Positions 34,929-46,853 of a stretch of 64,000 nt of DNA are shown here, piece by piece; within the stretch, counting starts at the first letter, position 1, and each line of letters opens with the position of its first letter. A program made the translations under genes and the position numbers. The stretch covers positions 22,134,001-22,198,000 of the forward strand of contig CM106586.1 of NCBI GenBank assembly GCA_048013815.1, read 5' to 3'. The notes below the pieces were generated by a model. That model saw nothing but the letters and a program-made list of their open reading frames with translations, did no database searches and had not been told where the DNA came from. This DNA is from Setoptus koraiensis. Lineage: Eukaryota > Arthropoda.

Positions 34929-36269
34929 GTAGCAGTCGATATTGCCAAGTGGACGCCGATATGCGCTGCCAGCCAACGCCGTCGGTGCCAGCCTTGTGTT
35001 TGCGCAACGAATCCGTTGGAGCGTGTCCGGCCAAAGTTTAGTGCTCGATGATATGGACCATTTCCGCTGCCTCCCCGAACAAAAGATAAACAGGCACCCA
35101 GCTCACTCGCCATCGTCACTTGTCGCTCGGTCCGATGGCAAATATCGCCAACATGGCAGATATGGCAGATATCGCAAATATGCCAAGACGCATCGCTCGC
35201 CGGCTAGACATTCAATGTGTGACATTGTGTGCGACCTCGGCCGATTGGGCCGTCATGCCAAACTGACCATATGAGGCCGTACGACTCATATGATATGACT
35301 CATATGACATGACTCATATGACATGCGACCGCATGAAATATCTGGCCAGCGAGCGATATGTGCTGGCGATGTTGAGCCCGTCGGAGGGGCCCCTTGAAAT
35401 TCCAGGCTGGAATAAACCGGATTGAATGCATATCGCACGCATTTATCGGATGGACGTGTCGCGAGCCACAGTGTCTCACAGTATCGGCGCAGTCGGCGCA
35501 TGTAATATAGATGCGAAGCGATATATGAGACAGACTCGTCTTTGCTCTGGCTTCGGCCGGCTGCGGGGGTCAGCTCGCAGTGCATCGGCGCTGCGTCAGT
35601 GCCACCGATTCAGTCGGGTGTGCATGTTGTGCTGCTTCGAACGCTTCGGAGCCACTTCTGGCGCTTCGAAGCACTGCGAGCACTCGCAGCACTGGCGGCA
35701 CTTGGGGCTGTGCGAGCCATTCGAAGCATTTCGAATGGCCACTCGAAGGGCGAGCGGCTCGCAGCCACTAGGAGCCCGGCGATTTATAGAGTCACTCCGG
35801 TGAGCTAGACTGTTAATGAGCGTGTAGGCTGTTGCGAGCTGTTTGTTTGTAAATGGAACTCTGTCAGAGGCGTTGCTAACAGCACAACAACATAACACAA
35901 CAAACAACAAATTGCCAACGAATTGCCAAATAAGATTATCAAGTTTAATTAATGATATCTGGCAATAATGATCGCCATCTCTGGCCGACTCACAAGTCAG
36001 TGTCGCTGCGCTGTCGGGCTTCGGGCTTCGGGCTTTCGAGCTGTCGGGCGTCGGGCTTTCGAGCTGTCGGGCCTTTCTGGGCTGCGAGGCTTCGGGCCGG
36101 CTGTTGCAGCGGCTGACCGTGAGTCGCCGCCGCCGCCGACTCAGCAGCGCCGACTGTGAGGCCGGCCGCGGCGCCGCCAGGTAAGACTGTCGTCGTTGGA
36201 CGCTGGCTGCACAATTTGTAGTGCAAATTTTGTAGTTGCTCGGTCGCTCCGGTCGGTTGTTGCCGGCGT

Positions 36270-36370
36270 CGTTGCTGCTGCTGTTGCTGCTGCTGCCGTT
36301 GCTGTTGTTGCTGCTGTTGTTGCTGTTGCTGCTGTTGTTGTTGCTGGCGTTGTTGCCGGCAATGTTGCTG
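36270..36370. repeat. GTT/GCT trinucleotide tract
   Basis: An interrupted GTTGCTGCT field; frames on both strands give poly-Leu, poly-Val/Ala or poly-Gln. Confidence 0.82.
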
Positions 36371-37810
36371 TTGCAGAAACATGAGCCGGGCGGCAGACTG
36401 ACAGGCGGAGGGCAGCAGCGCCAACAGCGCCACTCGCAGCGACCCGAAGCACGTCGAAAAAACAACAAAACTAAATTAATGATCGCGCATAAAATAATTA
36501 ACATTGACAATGATACAAATTAACAACTGGCGCTGCGAACGTGAGCATTCTTGCTGCCCTCGGCTCGCTCCAACTCGGACTGTGGCTGTGGCTGCAAATC
36601 AAGGCTGCCGCTTCTTTGCCAGCGGAGCCCTCCGAAGCGCAAAAAGAACAAGTTTGCCGGCGCGCCAGTTTCTGCAACATTTTCGATTGTGTTGTTGTGT
36701 CGGCCTGTCGCTGTTGTGTTGGCCTGTCGCTGTTGTATCATGTCGCTGTTGAGCGTTGTCGCTGTTAAACGCTGTTGTTGTGGCAGTTGTTGCTGTTGCT
36801 GTTGTCGTTGTTGTTGGTGTCGTTGTTGTGGCGGTTGTTTCGGCGCACACACAAGTCGCTGCAGCGACCGAAGCGCCCGACAAGCGGCAAGCAACACAAC
36901 AGCGACACACAACCGATTCAGAGAGCTCAATGAACGAACAAACACAAACAAACACGACGCTGCTCACTGGTCAAAAAACATCATTACGCAATGCATGACG
37001 ATATGCGCACAACATTCGCAATCGTAATGACCTATAACTGGCCAGTTGTGGCCATAGTGTGCGCCGGTCAGTGTGGTCAGTTTAGTCGTTGTTTACAACA
37101 GAACACGGAGAACAACAGAAACACAACAGAAACACGACACAAACAAACAGCGAAACAAACCGAGCCGAGCAACATAAATCATAAATGGCGGCCGCGCCTA
37201 TGCAAATGGCAAGCTCTAATTTGTGCCGAAATTTGCCCAAAAATACACGCCACAGCGAGTATAAAGCGATACGACTAATTCCCGTTGTGACTCGCACCGC
37301 CGGTCGCTAGAGCCGGCGCTTCTCACGCTCGGAGCTATATGCCCATACATACCCATATACGGCCCACATACGGCCCATATACGGCCCATATACAGCCCAT
37401 ATATACCCATGTGGGGCCCGTATATGTATGAATATGAAACGGGCCACAAACAGTGCGCGCTGGCCCCATTCGAGCGAGTGCACGCCTCAATTTGGGGCTC
37501 GCCAAATTTGTTTGTGTTCGACGGCGAGACCGTGGCCGGCGTCTCGTGTGTGCGTGCCATCGATTAATGTGCCAGCGGGCAATTATTGTCACCCGACCCG
37601 GCTAGAGCGCGCCCGCTCGAGCGCGCCCGCTCGAGCCGGTCCGCTGGAGTGCGGCCGCTGGTCTCCCGTGACGACCGAGCGCCGTGCGCCACTCGAGCCA
37701 CCGTGTCCGGGTGGGTCGCTGTCGGGCCCGCCTGACAGCGACCCAACCTGACACACTGACTGTGACGACCTGTCCATCGTGATCGGTGCGCCCTCGGTCG
37801 CTAATACGGG

Positions 37811-37910
37811 ACGATCGGCGGCCACTTCGGGCGATCGGCGGCCGCTTCGGACGATCGGCGGCCACTTCGGGTGATCGGCGGCGAGTTCGGGCGATCGGCG
37901 GCGATTCGGA
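37811..37910. repeat. 20-bp minisatellite (ACGATCGGCGGCCACTTCGG)
   Basis: Five 20-bp units with few changes. The frame rich in Arg, Ser and Gly on the minus strand comes from it. Confidence 0.85.
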
Positions 37911-39333
37911 CGCGTCCGGCGCGGCCCGGAAGGAAAAGGCTTGCGGAGGGTGTCGCCTGCACTTGTTAGCGTGAGTTTGGGAGAGCCGTGCGAGCGGAGG
38001 AACAAGAAGAAGAATGCGAACAAGTTGTTGTTCGGCTGCAAGTTGCAAGTTCACCTTTTGTGCTCTTGCGAGCAATGGGCACCGAGCAGAGAATTGGAGT
38101 AGCTCACAGGTTGGTGTGACTCACCAGCAACACTGACAGCGCCACTGACAGCAGCAGCAACAACAACAACAACAACAATAACAGCGACAGCAACGACAGC
38201 AGCGACAGCAACAACAACGACGTGAGCAAGCGGCCAAAAGTTTCAGAGTCTCCGCCGACAACAAGTGGCACTCACCTGCCCTCACCTGTGCAGGCCGCAG
38301 CCAGTGGCGGCATCGCAGCGCGGCCGCCAGACACAGACAAGAGCTGGCACTTGTTGGTGTCGAAGTTTGCGATTTTGAGTTTGCGACTGCGAGTTTGTGC
38401 GACTGCGAGTTTGTGCGACTGCAACTTGCAGCAACTGCAAGTTGGCCAGTCGGACGCAAAGTCGAGCAGGCGAACGTTCGGCGTTCGAAATTCGAACGCC
38501 GGATCGAACGCCAGAATGGAGCGCCGGATCGGACCAATTGCATCGCATGCCAGTGCGCTCATGTGCTTGCAGCGACTGCGAAATAACGGTCATGATTTTT
38601 TCACCAACCGCTTGTTCGTCACACACACTTGTTGTGGCGTCGCCTCTCAATCGATGCCTGGCTGTTGTCGAGCCGACAACATTGAGCAACGCCGAGCGAC
38701 GCCGAGCAACGCCGAGCTCAGCGAACACCGACAGGCAACATTGAGAGAATTGCGAGCTCGGGCGCGAATTCTTAGCAATTCTTTGCAAATCCTTGCAGCG
38801 AGTGGCTGCTTGTGAGCCGCCAGCCGGCGGCATAAGCGAGCCCGAGAGTCCAAAGTCTCGAGAGCTCTAATATTAGTTTAACTTGTCTCTGTGTGTCGTC
38901 ATCTCGCATGCCAGTGATTGTCATGACCGACAGTCAAGAACACGAACACGAACAGCGACAACAGCGACAACAACGACAACGACAACAACAACAACGACAA
39001 CAACTTCTATCTGGCCAATCAAGCGGAACAAAGAAAAAGCGAAAGTCGCATAATAGAACAAGTAGTCGGTTTCTCAGCGCGCCAGTTACACTTTACAGAC
39101 ATATCCAGTCCGCTATCTATCTGACTGGCAACGCAGGCAGCTTATACAAGAAGTTTAGTAACAACACACGGCAACAACTTTTGTCAACCGTCAGTACCGT
39201 TAGCAGGCTGATATTTGGTGTTTTGCGCAACACCAACACCGACACCAACACCGACAGCAGCAGCGACAACAACGCCGACTGTGCGTTTCATCTTCTCTAG
39301 CTGAATGGTTCCAATTGCACTTGTCGCTGTCGC

Positions 39334-39352
39334 AGTTGTTGTTGTTGTTGTT

Positions 39353-39410
<58 letters not shown>

Positions 39411-39434
39411 TTGTTGCTGTTGTTGTTGTTGTCG
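39334..39434. repeat. GTT trinucleotide tract
   Basis: About thirty GTT/GCT units, one of the longest GTT fields in the window. Confidence 0.88.
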
Positions 39435-40983
39435 GCCGACGTTTACCCTTGCCGCTGCTGGCGCGACCGGCGAGCCAAGGGATAGCGAGCGGGCAACATA
39501 AGGCAGCCTAATTGAGTTGCGTTTCCTTTCTTTTTCTTTCTTTCTTTCGCTCGCTCGCTCGTTCGTTCCAATTGCCAGCGCTCGTTCGCCCTAACACGGC
39601 CGAACCGACTTACCTGTCGGCTGTGTGTGTTCGCAGCTTGGCTTGGCTCGGCTTGGCGCGGATTGACTCGATCGCGCCAATCACATTGCCAGCCATCCAG
39701 AGCCAATAGCCGGGCCGGCGTTCGTTGGCTCTGGCAACAATCGCGCTCGCTCTGGTCGCTTCCTTCTGGCTTCATTGGCTGGCCCGTTCGCTCGCAACAA
39801 CCAAAAATGACTGGCCGGCTTGCCAGCGAATCGCAAAGCGCAGCCGACCATTCCAAGACACACTCAGAGCGTTCGAAGGCACACTCAGAGCGTTCGAAGG
39901 CACACTCAGAGAAATGAGCGAGCCAGCGAGAGAGAGAGAGAGAAAAATGATTTCCGAATGAAACGCTCTCTGTGCATGCCGTGTGTCTCTGTATATGCGT
40001 CTCGGTATATGTGTAGCGGGATGTGTAGCGGGCCGTCCGGTGCCAGGCCTAAAGTCCCCACCGCTCGATATTATTGTGCATGCCTGGACACATGAACCGA
40101 CCGTCGACAGCCTGCAGCCGACAGCCGACATTCGACATGTCAGAATCAAGTCGAAACGACAACAACAGCAACGACAACAACGACAACAGGTAGCTCTGGG
40201 TGCTCTCCAACAAGCGGCTCACCTGACAGCGCTGCTCTCAATATAACGCTTTCGCTTCTTTTATCATCCACTCTCATTATTCTTATCACTTGCCTCTGAC
40301 ACTTGGCAAGCTCGGCCAGCTCGGCAAGCTTGGCCGGCCCGGCTCTCCGCGATGGCCACCAGCGAGCTGCGTGCCACAGACCATTACGCAACTAGCCACT
40401 GGCCAGAATAAAAATGGCCTGCTCATTCAACCGAAGTGACACAGCTCTTCTCACTACGTAACAGGACGGCGGCCATAACTGTCAGAGGATTGCGCTTGCG
40501 TTGGATTATTTATTATGTTGAATAGTCACAATTGTCTCGTTCGCTCATACTCCACAACAACGTTGGCTCGCACTATCGCCAAGACGCCAAGCTCATTGTT
40601 GCTCTCTCATTGAATTTATTGGCATGAAAAGTTCACAAAGTCAATAGAATGGATTTTGTGTTTTCAGTGCTGTCGCTCACGTTCATTGCTACTGGCGCCC
40701 CTCTCTCACACGTCTAACGTAATCTAACATAATTGAAAACAAGAACAGTGTAACAGTGGCAAAATAAAAGTTACAAAAGAAAAAGTTTGTCCGACCATTT
40801 TCACTCCATAACTAATCCGGCGCGCACTCTGGTGCACGCAAAATGAACAAACAAAGGATCTCTTGTTCTCGAACGGGCAACAATTAAACTTACAACTTGT
40901 TAACAAAACTGTCATGTTATAATTACCATTTGTTCCAACAAGCTGACACACAACAACCGGAAGGCACACGACACAACTTGTCG

Positions 40984-41035
40984 CCTTCGATACATTTGTG
41001 TGAGTGTGGTCAGCAAAGCTTTGACAATTATTTAG
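40984..41035. repeat. Diverged repeat, copy A
   Basis: The block CGCCTTCGATACATTTGTGT, followed by GAGTGTGGTCAGCAAAGC and TTGACAATTATTT, matches a block about 305 bases to the right with scattered changes. The two may belong to a short mobile or tandem sequence of about 300 bp. Confidence 0.6.
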
Positions 41036-41290
41036 TTGAAATACACTAGACCTAATTGATATGAATTTTGTTTTCAGCACTGACAAACTAATTTAACAAA
41101 GGCCCCAAGTAAAAAAACAAGTAAATAACCAGATGATAAACCAGAAAAACAAGGTTCAAGAAGCCAGAATGGCGAATAGGACTGAGCAATACGAATAATG
41201 GCTTGCCGAGTTGAGTAACTCTTACATAACAAGTTGTTATTGATATAAATGAAATTTCAGATTTAATTGTGTTGTGAAGATTGAGATTCA

Positions 41291-41339
41291 CCTTCGGTTT
41301 ATTTGTGTGATAGTGGTCAACAAAGAATTGACATTTATT
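41291..41339. repeat. Diverged repeat, copy B
   Basis: The block starts CACCTTCGGTTTATTTGTGT, followed by GATAGTGGTCAACAAAGAAT and TTGACATTTATT. It is the partner of the block at 40984-41035. Confidence 0.6.
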
Positions 41340-41705
41340 CTGGTGCAATCTACGCCCAGGTTAAGTTGTAATCTGGTCTTCTTTAAATACGATTATTAAT
41401 GTAGCTTTAAAGCTCAAAGTATTTTTAAACAAACGTTTACTAATGAAGTTAACAATTCTCACTTTCTGTTTTTTGTAGTATGTTTCTGTCAGCCGTACGG
41501 TATTGTGAGGATGATCGGATGTTGAAAAATTAAATTTAAACCCATGCTGTTTTGCATGTCACACACACACACACACATCCAATTGGAAATTTTCTTTCCA
41601 ATTGCTGCTTGGTTTTCACCCATGTCATTCTGATTATTCCTCTTGTTGCGGTTTACACACAATATCTTTTAGCTTACTCCTCGGGACTTACTCCTCAATA
41701 AGCAA

Positions 41706-44700
41706 TCAATGACGATAGATACTGCCCAAAAGCGAATGCTTTATACCATTGGGTTGCTTGTTCGTAAGATCCATAACTTGGCACGATCTCAGATCTGGTC
41801 CTATTGGAATCGGAGAAAAAATTGAACGATCGGCCTGTTGGCTGGGTGGCGTTAAAATGTTCATCATAGCGGCTTGATTATACAAGCTCCTATACCAATC
41901 TATGTGATTGAATCGAACGTTATCGAGCCAATTTTGATAAGGAATACCTAATATACCGTTTCGATCATTGAGATGGTGACAATCATTGTTTATCCTGAGC
42001 GGTTTGAATTCCGGGGGTTGCTGGAGTTCTCGGAGACGTTCGTGCAATAATAGCATGTTTGTTGCGTCAGAAACCAACCGATTTGCTGTGGCATCTCGGT
42101 GAGAAACTCCAGAGAGATCGAGTACGGGTTCCTTGTTTGTTTCGGCTACGGAATTTGAAGATTCTGATCGTTTCTCGCTCAGATGATTACACCAAGCGTT
42201 TATTTGTTGACTTCTCCCGTGCGAATATTGTTGTCTGTCTGATGGGAGGCGCCTTTCTTTAAAATCTTCTTTACAACTATGGGTCTGGTCATCCAGTTTG
42301 TTCTTGATCAATTCATGATGATGACTATGTTCTTTATCATCAGTCTTATTGTCAACATTCCAACTGGCCACAAATGCACGATAACCATCCGACGCCGGCG
42401 AGGAGTCATCGTAAAGACGATTATGGTGTTGTAGTTGGTGGTGGTAGGGTGGCGTAATGGATGAAGTTTTACTGTGGTGAAGTGATGGTCTATCAATCAT
42501 TATGGCACTTCTATCACTTAAATGGCAGTGGTCACTTAATGATAGAGTCGGTGAGTTGGATCCGAGAGACGAGACAGGTGTAGTAGAGGAGGAATCGGTG
42601 TTATTTCTATCGGACTGTTTTTTCTGTCTTTGTTTGGATCTATTGTTTTGTCCGGCGGGCGCAACATTGGCCTCCTTCGATTGAACGGCTGCGATAGAAC
42701 TAGCAGCAAATATGTTGTCAGTTTTTCTCAAATAAACCGCAGAGTCCACAACGAATCTGTTTTTGGTCCTCATCCTACGACTGCAATGGCGACATGACAT
42801 GAGAAATTTTGTCACAGCCTCTCTGGGTAGAAAGGCGTACCTGTCTGTAACGGCCTGAAAGGTCCGTTTCTGGCCCATATGCTTGCCAAATCGGATGCTG
42901 TTCGTAGTATTAGAGCAGGCGAAAAGATAATATTAGTCAGAATTATCATAACAATTAATAGTTGTGCGTCCAATAGACCTCCATATACACAGGTATTCGA
43001 GAGTTGAAACTCACCGTCCGATGATTTGATCGTGAATGTCGGATATGATCTCGAAGAAGTCCTCCACTATGGCAACTTGTTTCAGTTGTGGCCTATTGAT
43101 GAGATTAAGACCATCCTGCTTACTCGGGTCATAATCGTAATTCTGTTGTCCTAACTGATCGATGCACGACGAGGTGGGCGACAACGAGTATGGTCCGCAA
43201 TTGTTTGCATTGCTGTTTATTATTGATTGATGACTCCGGGGTGATTCAAGCGGCGATATTCGCTCCAGATCGTGATTTTGGTTTACGCCGGAGCTTGGCG
43301 AACAGCGAGCCCTTCGTTGGTCGGCAAGGGCGCCCACTGGGTTGCCATGGTGGCGATCATCCCTCACTGGCCTGCCGTTTCCCTGTAGATTGGTTTGGGT
43401 GTGATATGCATTGTTGATAACAGCAAATTGATTAGTTGGTTTGATCTGGTTTTATTAAATTGACAGAGGTCTGGAAAAGTATTATTATTTTTTTACTAAT
43501 CGGCACTGTTTTCATTTGTTAGCTATTGGCTGCGAGCGCGCCGAATTCAAACAGTAAAAATGTTTTAGTGTTCGAGGGAGGCATCCTCCCCGCAGGAACT
43601 CCCCTGCTGTTTTCAGGCTGGCAACTAGGAGCTCCCTCTCCCCTGTCCGTGTGCAACGGGGATTAATGAGGGCCATCAAATGAGATTTGATGCGACTCAA
43701 TTGATATCGGATATATGTATATGTATCTGTATTTGCGCCTCGTATTATATCGCAAACATAAAGTGGCCTGCGACGGAGTTAGACCAGGACAGGCAAAAGA
43801 GAATCTCGGCCGCTCGGCTTGAATCGGTAAGGGACGGGAGGTGCCCCTGGATCGATCACTAAAGTGTTGTAAACTTTCATTAATGTGCCTCATTCTAGCA
43901 TATTACAACAGTTAGCAAACAGACGAGAACATTGAAAATCGGTCTAGCCATGGATGCAAATGGAGCAAATTAGTATGATATAATACTTACACCTACACTA
44001 CAGGAGGGCACGCACAAGACTAGCGGATCGTCGTCCGGGAATCGCTTACGATGAGATGTTTTGACCGACATCAATGGGTGGTGCAAACCCAAATGTGTGT
44101 CTCCGTCCTCTGCGTCCGAATGGTCGTCGGGCGACGACGATTTTCCGTTACAGTGACCATTGGTCGGGGGCCTCAATGTTTGTTGCTTAGACTGTTGCTT
44201 TTGAGCCTGGCGAGCCAGCATGGCGTCCATGCTGTCTTGTATAATTTTGGATTCGCGCACCAGCACAAATCCCTTCGATTTGACCCATGTCTGAAATCGC
44301 AATTCCTCCCTGTTGCATTGATCTGTTTGTGGTTTGTTTGTGTTGCTAGTTGTTGAGTTATTATTACACGTGGTGACCGTTTCGTGGTTATTGTCGCTAT
44401 CTGGATTGTTGTTGTGGTTGTTGTTGTGGTTGCAGTGGGGCAACAGACATGAGCTTTTCTGTTGATTCTTCAAACATTTATCATGCTGCTGCTGCTGATG
44501 ATGAAGATCGCCAGCCCGACACAGTCTTGCCAATGTTGCCTGCTGTTCGGGTGTGTAGAGGGACACAGCCATGGAACGCTGCTGTTGCTGCTGATTGGTT
44601 TTGTCGCAGCAACTCAAATAATTGACTATCTTGTTATATTTGTCTCTAGTGATGGTCTTTGTCTTAGAGCTGTTACCGTAGATGCGCACAACCCATTCCT

Positions 44701-45916
44701 GAAAGTTTGCCTCGTCCGATTGTCGATCTGTTGATTCGTTGTTGTTGGCGTTGTCGGCCTCTGCGGAGCCCTTCGAGTGGCCATTCAAGTCCATCAGATT
44801 GTCCAGACTATTGTCGCCGCAGCTATTATCGTCCTCGTGCACGATGCAATTGCTTGCGGAATGAGTTTGCCCGCCACACTTGTCTGGCTGATGAAATGTT
44901 TTTCCGTTTGTGCTCACCAAGTCAAGCCGTTGTTTGGGCACGTCTTGCTGCGAGCCGGAATTTTGATTAATTTTGATTGTTGCGGGCCTGTCCAGCCGGC
45001 GCTTCTTGCTGCTGACCGTTTTGGCGCCATCTGTCTGACCAGATGGATGGGCCCGTTTATTTCGACGTAGCTGCTCCTCCGTGCTGACATTCATGCTGAT
45101 CTGATTCACGTTGATCTGGTTCACGTTAATCTGGTTCACGCTGATCTGGTTCATGTTGTCGCCGATTTTATTCGTGTTGTCGTGGGTCTCGTTCACGCTA
45201 TCGGCACCAATATGTTTCAACGTTTTATTTGCACCGTTGGCAAGCTTGTTGTCGTTATTGTTGTTGCTTGTTGTTGTGTGCTGGTGCTGGGTGAGTAGAC
45301 GTCTGATAAGTTTGAAATTGGTTTGATTGTACTGTCGTTGTTGCGTTACTATTGCCGAGCTTGTTGCCGCGGCTAATTTCTTAAACGATGAGTCTTTGCC
45401 GAGCAGCGAGTCAATTGTGAACAATGTTGAAAGTTTGTTGTTGTTGTTGTGGTTGTTGTGGTTGTGTTTGTGGTTGTTGTGTTTGTGGTTGCTGTGGTTG
45501 TTGTGGTTGTTGTGGTTGTTGTCGTTTGGTTGTTGTTGGATGTGTTTGTGGGCAGCGTGGTTGTGGCGGTTAGTATGTAAAGTAGCACTGGTGGCGCTAA
45601 TGTTAACGCTATTGTTGCCGTTATGCGCTGTGCTGACGGGCGTTGACAGATCCACAACAAGACAGTTATGGTCTAGAGACGACGACATTTGTGACTCGCT
45701 TAGCTGTGAATCCTGGCTGGCGCTCGAGGGCGACGAGCAACTGTCGACAGACTTTGTTCTAAGATTCGTCATTTGTTGTTTGCCGGTGCTTAGTCTACTT
45801 ACTGTGCTGTGCTGTCTTACGCGTTGTTGTTGGTGCTGTTGCTGCTGTTGTCGTTGTTGTTGTCGTTGTTGTTGTTGTTGATCTGCAACACTGATTGTTG
45901 TTTTTTTCATTGTCAT
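41706..45916 (-). CDS. Nucleolar protein 4 (NOL4/NOL4L) family protein, three exons
   Basis: Coding exons are 45916-43991, 43382-43015 and 42897-41706, giving 1161 residues. Both junctions are well supported: the GTAAGT donor at 43990 joins the CTACAG acceptor in phase 0, and the GTGAGT donor at 43014 joins AACAG in phase 2. The spliced protein shows NOL4 blocks in order: FQEWVVRIYGNSSKTKTITR (405-424), FQTWVKSKGFVLV (541-553), VAIVEDFFEIISDIHD (745-760) and HMGQKRTFQAVTDRYAFLPR (771-790), followed by EAVTKFLMSC. A basic patch SKKRRLDR near 304 is a probable nuclear signal. PVLDLSG (from 1022) sits where vertebrate NOL4 has PLNLS, a possible CtBP contact. Long Gln/Asn/His tracts fill exon 1. 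The vertebrate C-terminal block (RLKAFNMFVRLFVDENLD) is not found here or nearby, so this may be a short form. The molecular function of the family is poorly defined. Confidence 0.88.
42898..43014 (-). other. NOL4 intron 2 (117 bp)
   Basis: The intron begins GTGAGT at 43014 and ends in a pyrimidine-rich run and AACAG. Removal joins CG to C, making Arg, and restores the IRFGKHMGQKRTF block that aligns to vertebrate QIRKHAGQKRTY. Confidence 0.88.
43383..43990 (-). other. NOL4 intron 1 (608 bp)
   Basis: The intron runs from GTAAGT (43990) to CTACAG (43384-43389). Its middle part (about 43560-43860) is GC-richer, with an ATATGTATATGTAT run beside it. That part could be a decayed SINE or LINE end, but I recognise no diagnostic motif. 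Confidence 0.82.
45089..45170. repeat. 15-bp coding tandem repeat in NOL4 exon 1
   Basis: Four or five 15-bp units code Asn-Gln-Ile-(Ser/Asn)-(Val/Met) on the minus strand. The repeat keeps the frame and so varies protein length only. Confidence 0.85.
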
Positions 45917-46760
45917 TGATTAATGTCTAGTGTGACTAGTGTGTGTGTGTGTGTGTGTGTGCGATATTGTTGCGGCGGTGGCGCCAATCGGCTCGTACTG
46001 CACGTCAGAGCACCGTTATTGATGCAGCGGCGGCGGGGGCGGCGGCTGCAACAACATTAGCGGCGACGATAGCGCCAACGTGACTAGTGATTCAATAGTC
46101 TAGTTTGAAGCCTTCGCTTGTTTTGTGCGCACGAGAGACACAGGTGCCTGTCGGACTGTCGGGGGGGCTGACTTGTGCGCGACTTTGTCACCTTGAGCGC
46201 TCGCATTAGTTTGTTTAGCAGTTGTGCGAATCTGCCGCTGCCAATCTGGCGACAATCAAGCGATCTGACGATGGCGAGATAATTCGCGTCGAGTCGCGTC
46301 GGCTCGGCTCGTTTCTGGATTGTGCCAGTCGATTGTGTGTCGAGTGAATTGCCTGTGTCTGATCACTTGTCTGATCAGTCGCTGTTGTCTAATCAGTCGT
46401 GTAATCAGATGATGATTGTATCGTGGTCGCTGACACAGCCCGATGCGGCGCCTGATTGCGCCCGGCGCACACTAAAATGGCGGCCGACGACGAGCTGACA
46501 AGTAGCACTAATTAGCGACGATTATGAATTATGCTCGCCCTGCTCCCTGCGACGTGTGCGTGTGTGTCGTGTCTCAACTGTGTGTGTGTGTGTGCGGTCG
46601 GTGTGCAAAGTGATATAACGTTCGAGCTGGTTATTGCGCAAGTGGCGCTGCCATCAGGCGATTGTCGTTTGTTTGAGTGACAAGTTTTATTTTCTGTCTA
46701 ACAGGCGGCTCGCGCTGATTGTCGCCGATGTGTCGTCGATGGGCCGCCGCGGCTGTCGCT

Positions 46761-46853
46761 GGCTGTTGTTGCTGTTGTTGTTGCTGTTGTTGTTGCTGTT
46801 GTTGTTGCTGTTGTTGTTGCTGTTGTTGTTGCTGTTGTTGTTGGCTGTTTGCT
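46761..46853. repeat. 12-bp TGTTGTTGTTGC tract
   Basis: A higher-order array in which TGTTGTTGTTGC repeats about seven times; the minus strand reads poly-Gln. Confidence 0.88.

Larger units (their letters stand above)
28341..40700. other. Repeat-rich stretch between Distal-less and NOL4
   Basis: Over 12 kb with no complete gene that I can support. Repeats account for most long frames: GTT/CAA fields (28445-28520, 36270-36370, 38150-38220, 39334-39434), GA (30773-30833) and minisatellites (29356-29430, 31393-31593, 33639-33725, 37340-37415, 37811-37910). Candidate short exons at 31035-31193 and 34739-34928 and a hairpin at 32908-32955 are listed separately. Confidence 0.45.
40701..41705. other. 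AT-rich 3' flank or 3' UTR of NOL4
   Basis: One kilobase downstream of the NOL4 stop on the minus strand, clearly AT-richer than the DNA to its left. Minus-strand AATAAA signals lie at 41298-41303 and 41334-41339, so part of it may be 3' UTR. It contains two related blocks listed separately. The two short minus-strand frames here match nothing I know. Confidence 0.5.

Noticed and set aside
33408-35119. Long minus-strand frames of 300 residues or more
   Set aside because: They cross TCACTGCTG and CGTTCG minisatellites, have opposite-strand frames of similar length and show no known motif.
40724-41348. Two minus-strand frames of 120 and 86 residues downstream of NOL4
   Set aside because: They are similar to each other only because of the repeat pair at 40984 and 41291; no family match, and the region looks like 3' UTR or flank.
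43560-43860. Possible tRNA-derived SINE in NOL4 intron 1
   Set aside because: I looked for A- and B-box promoter motifs and found only weak partial matches, with no poly(A) tail or target duplication.
45327-45881. Leu/Trp-rich plus-strand frame that looks like a membrane protein
   Set aside because: It is the opposite strand of NOL4 exon 1, whose minus-strand frame is conserved and spliced.
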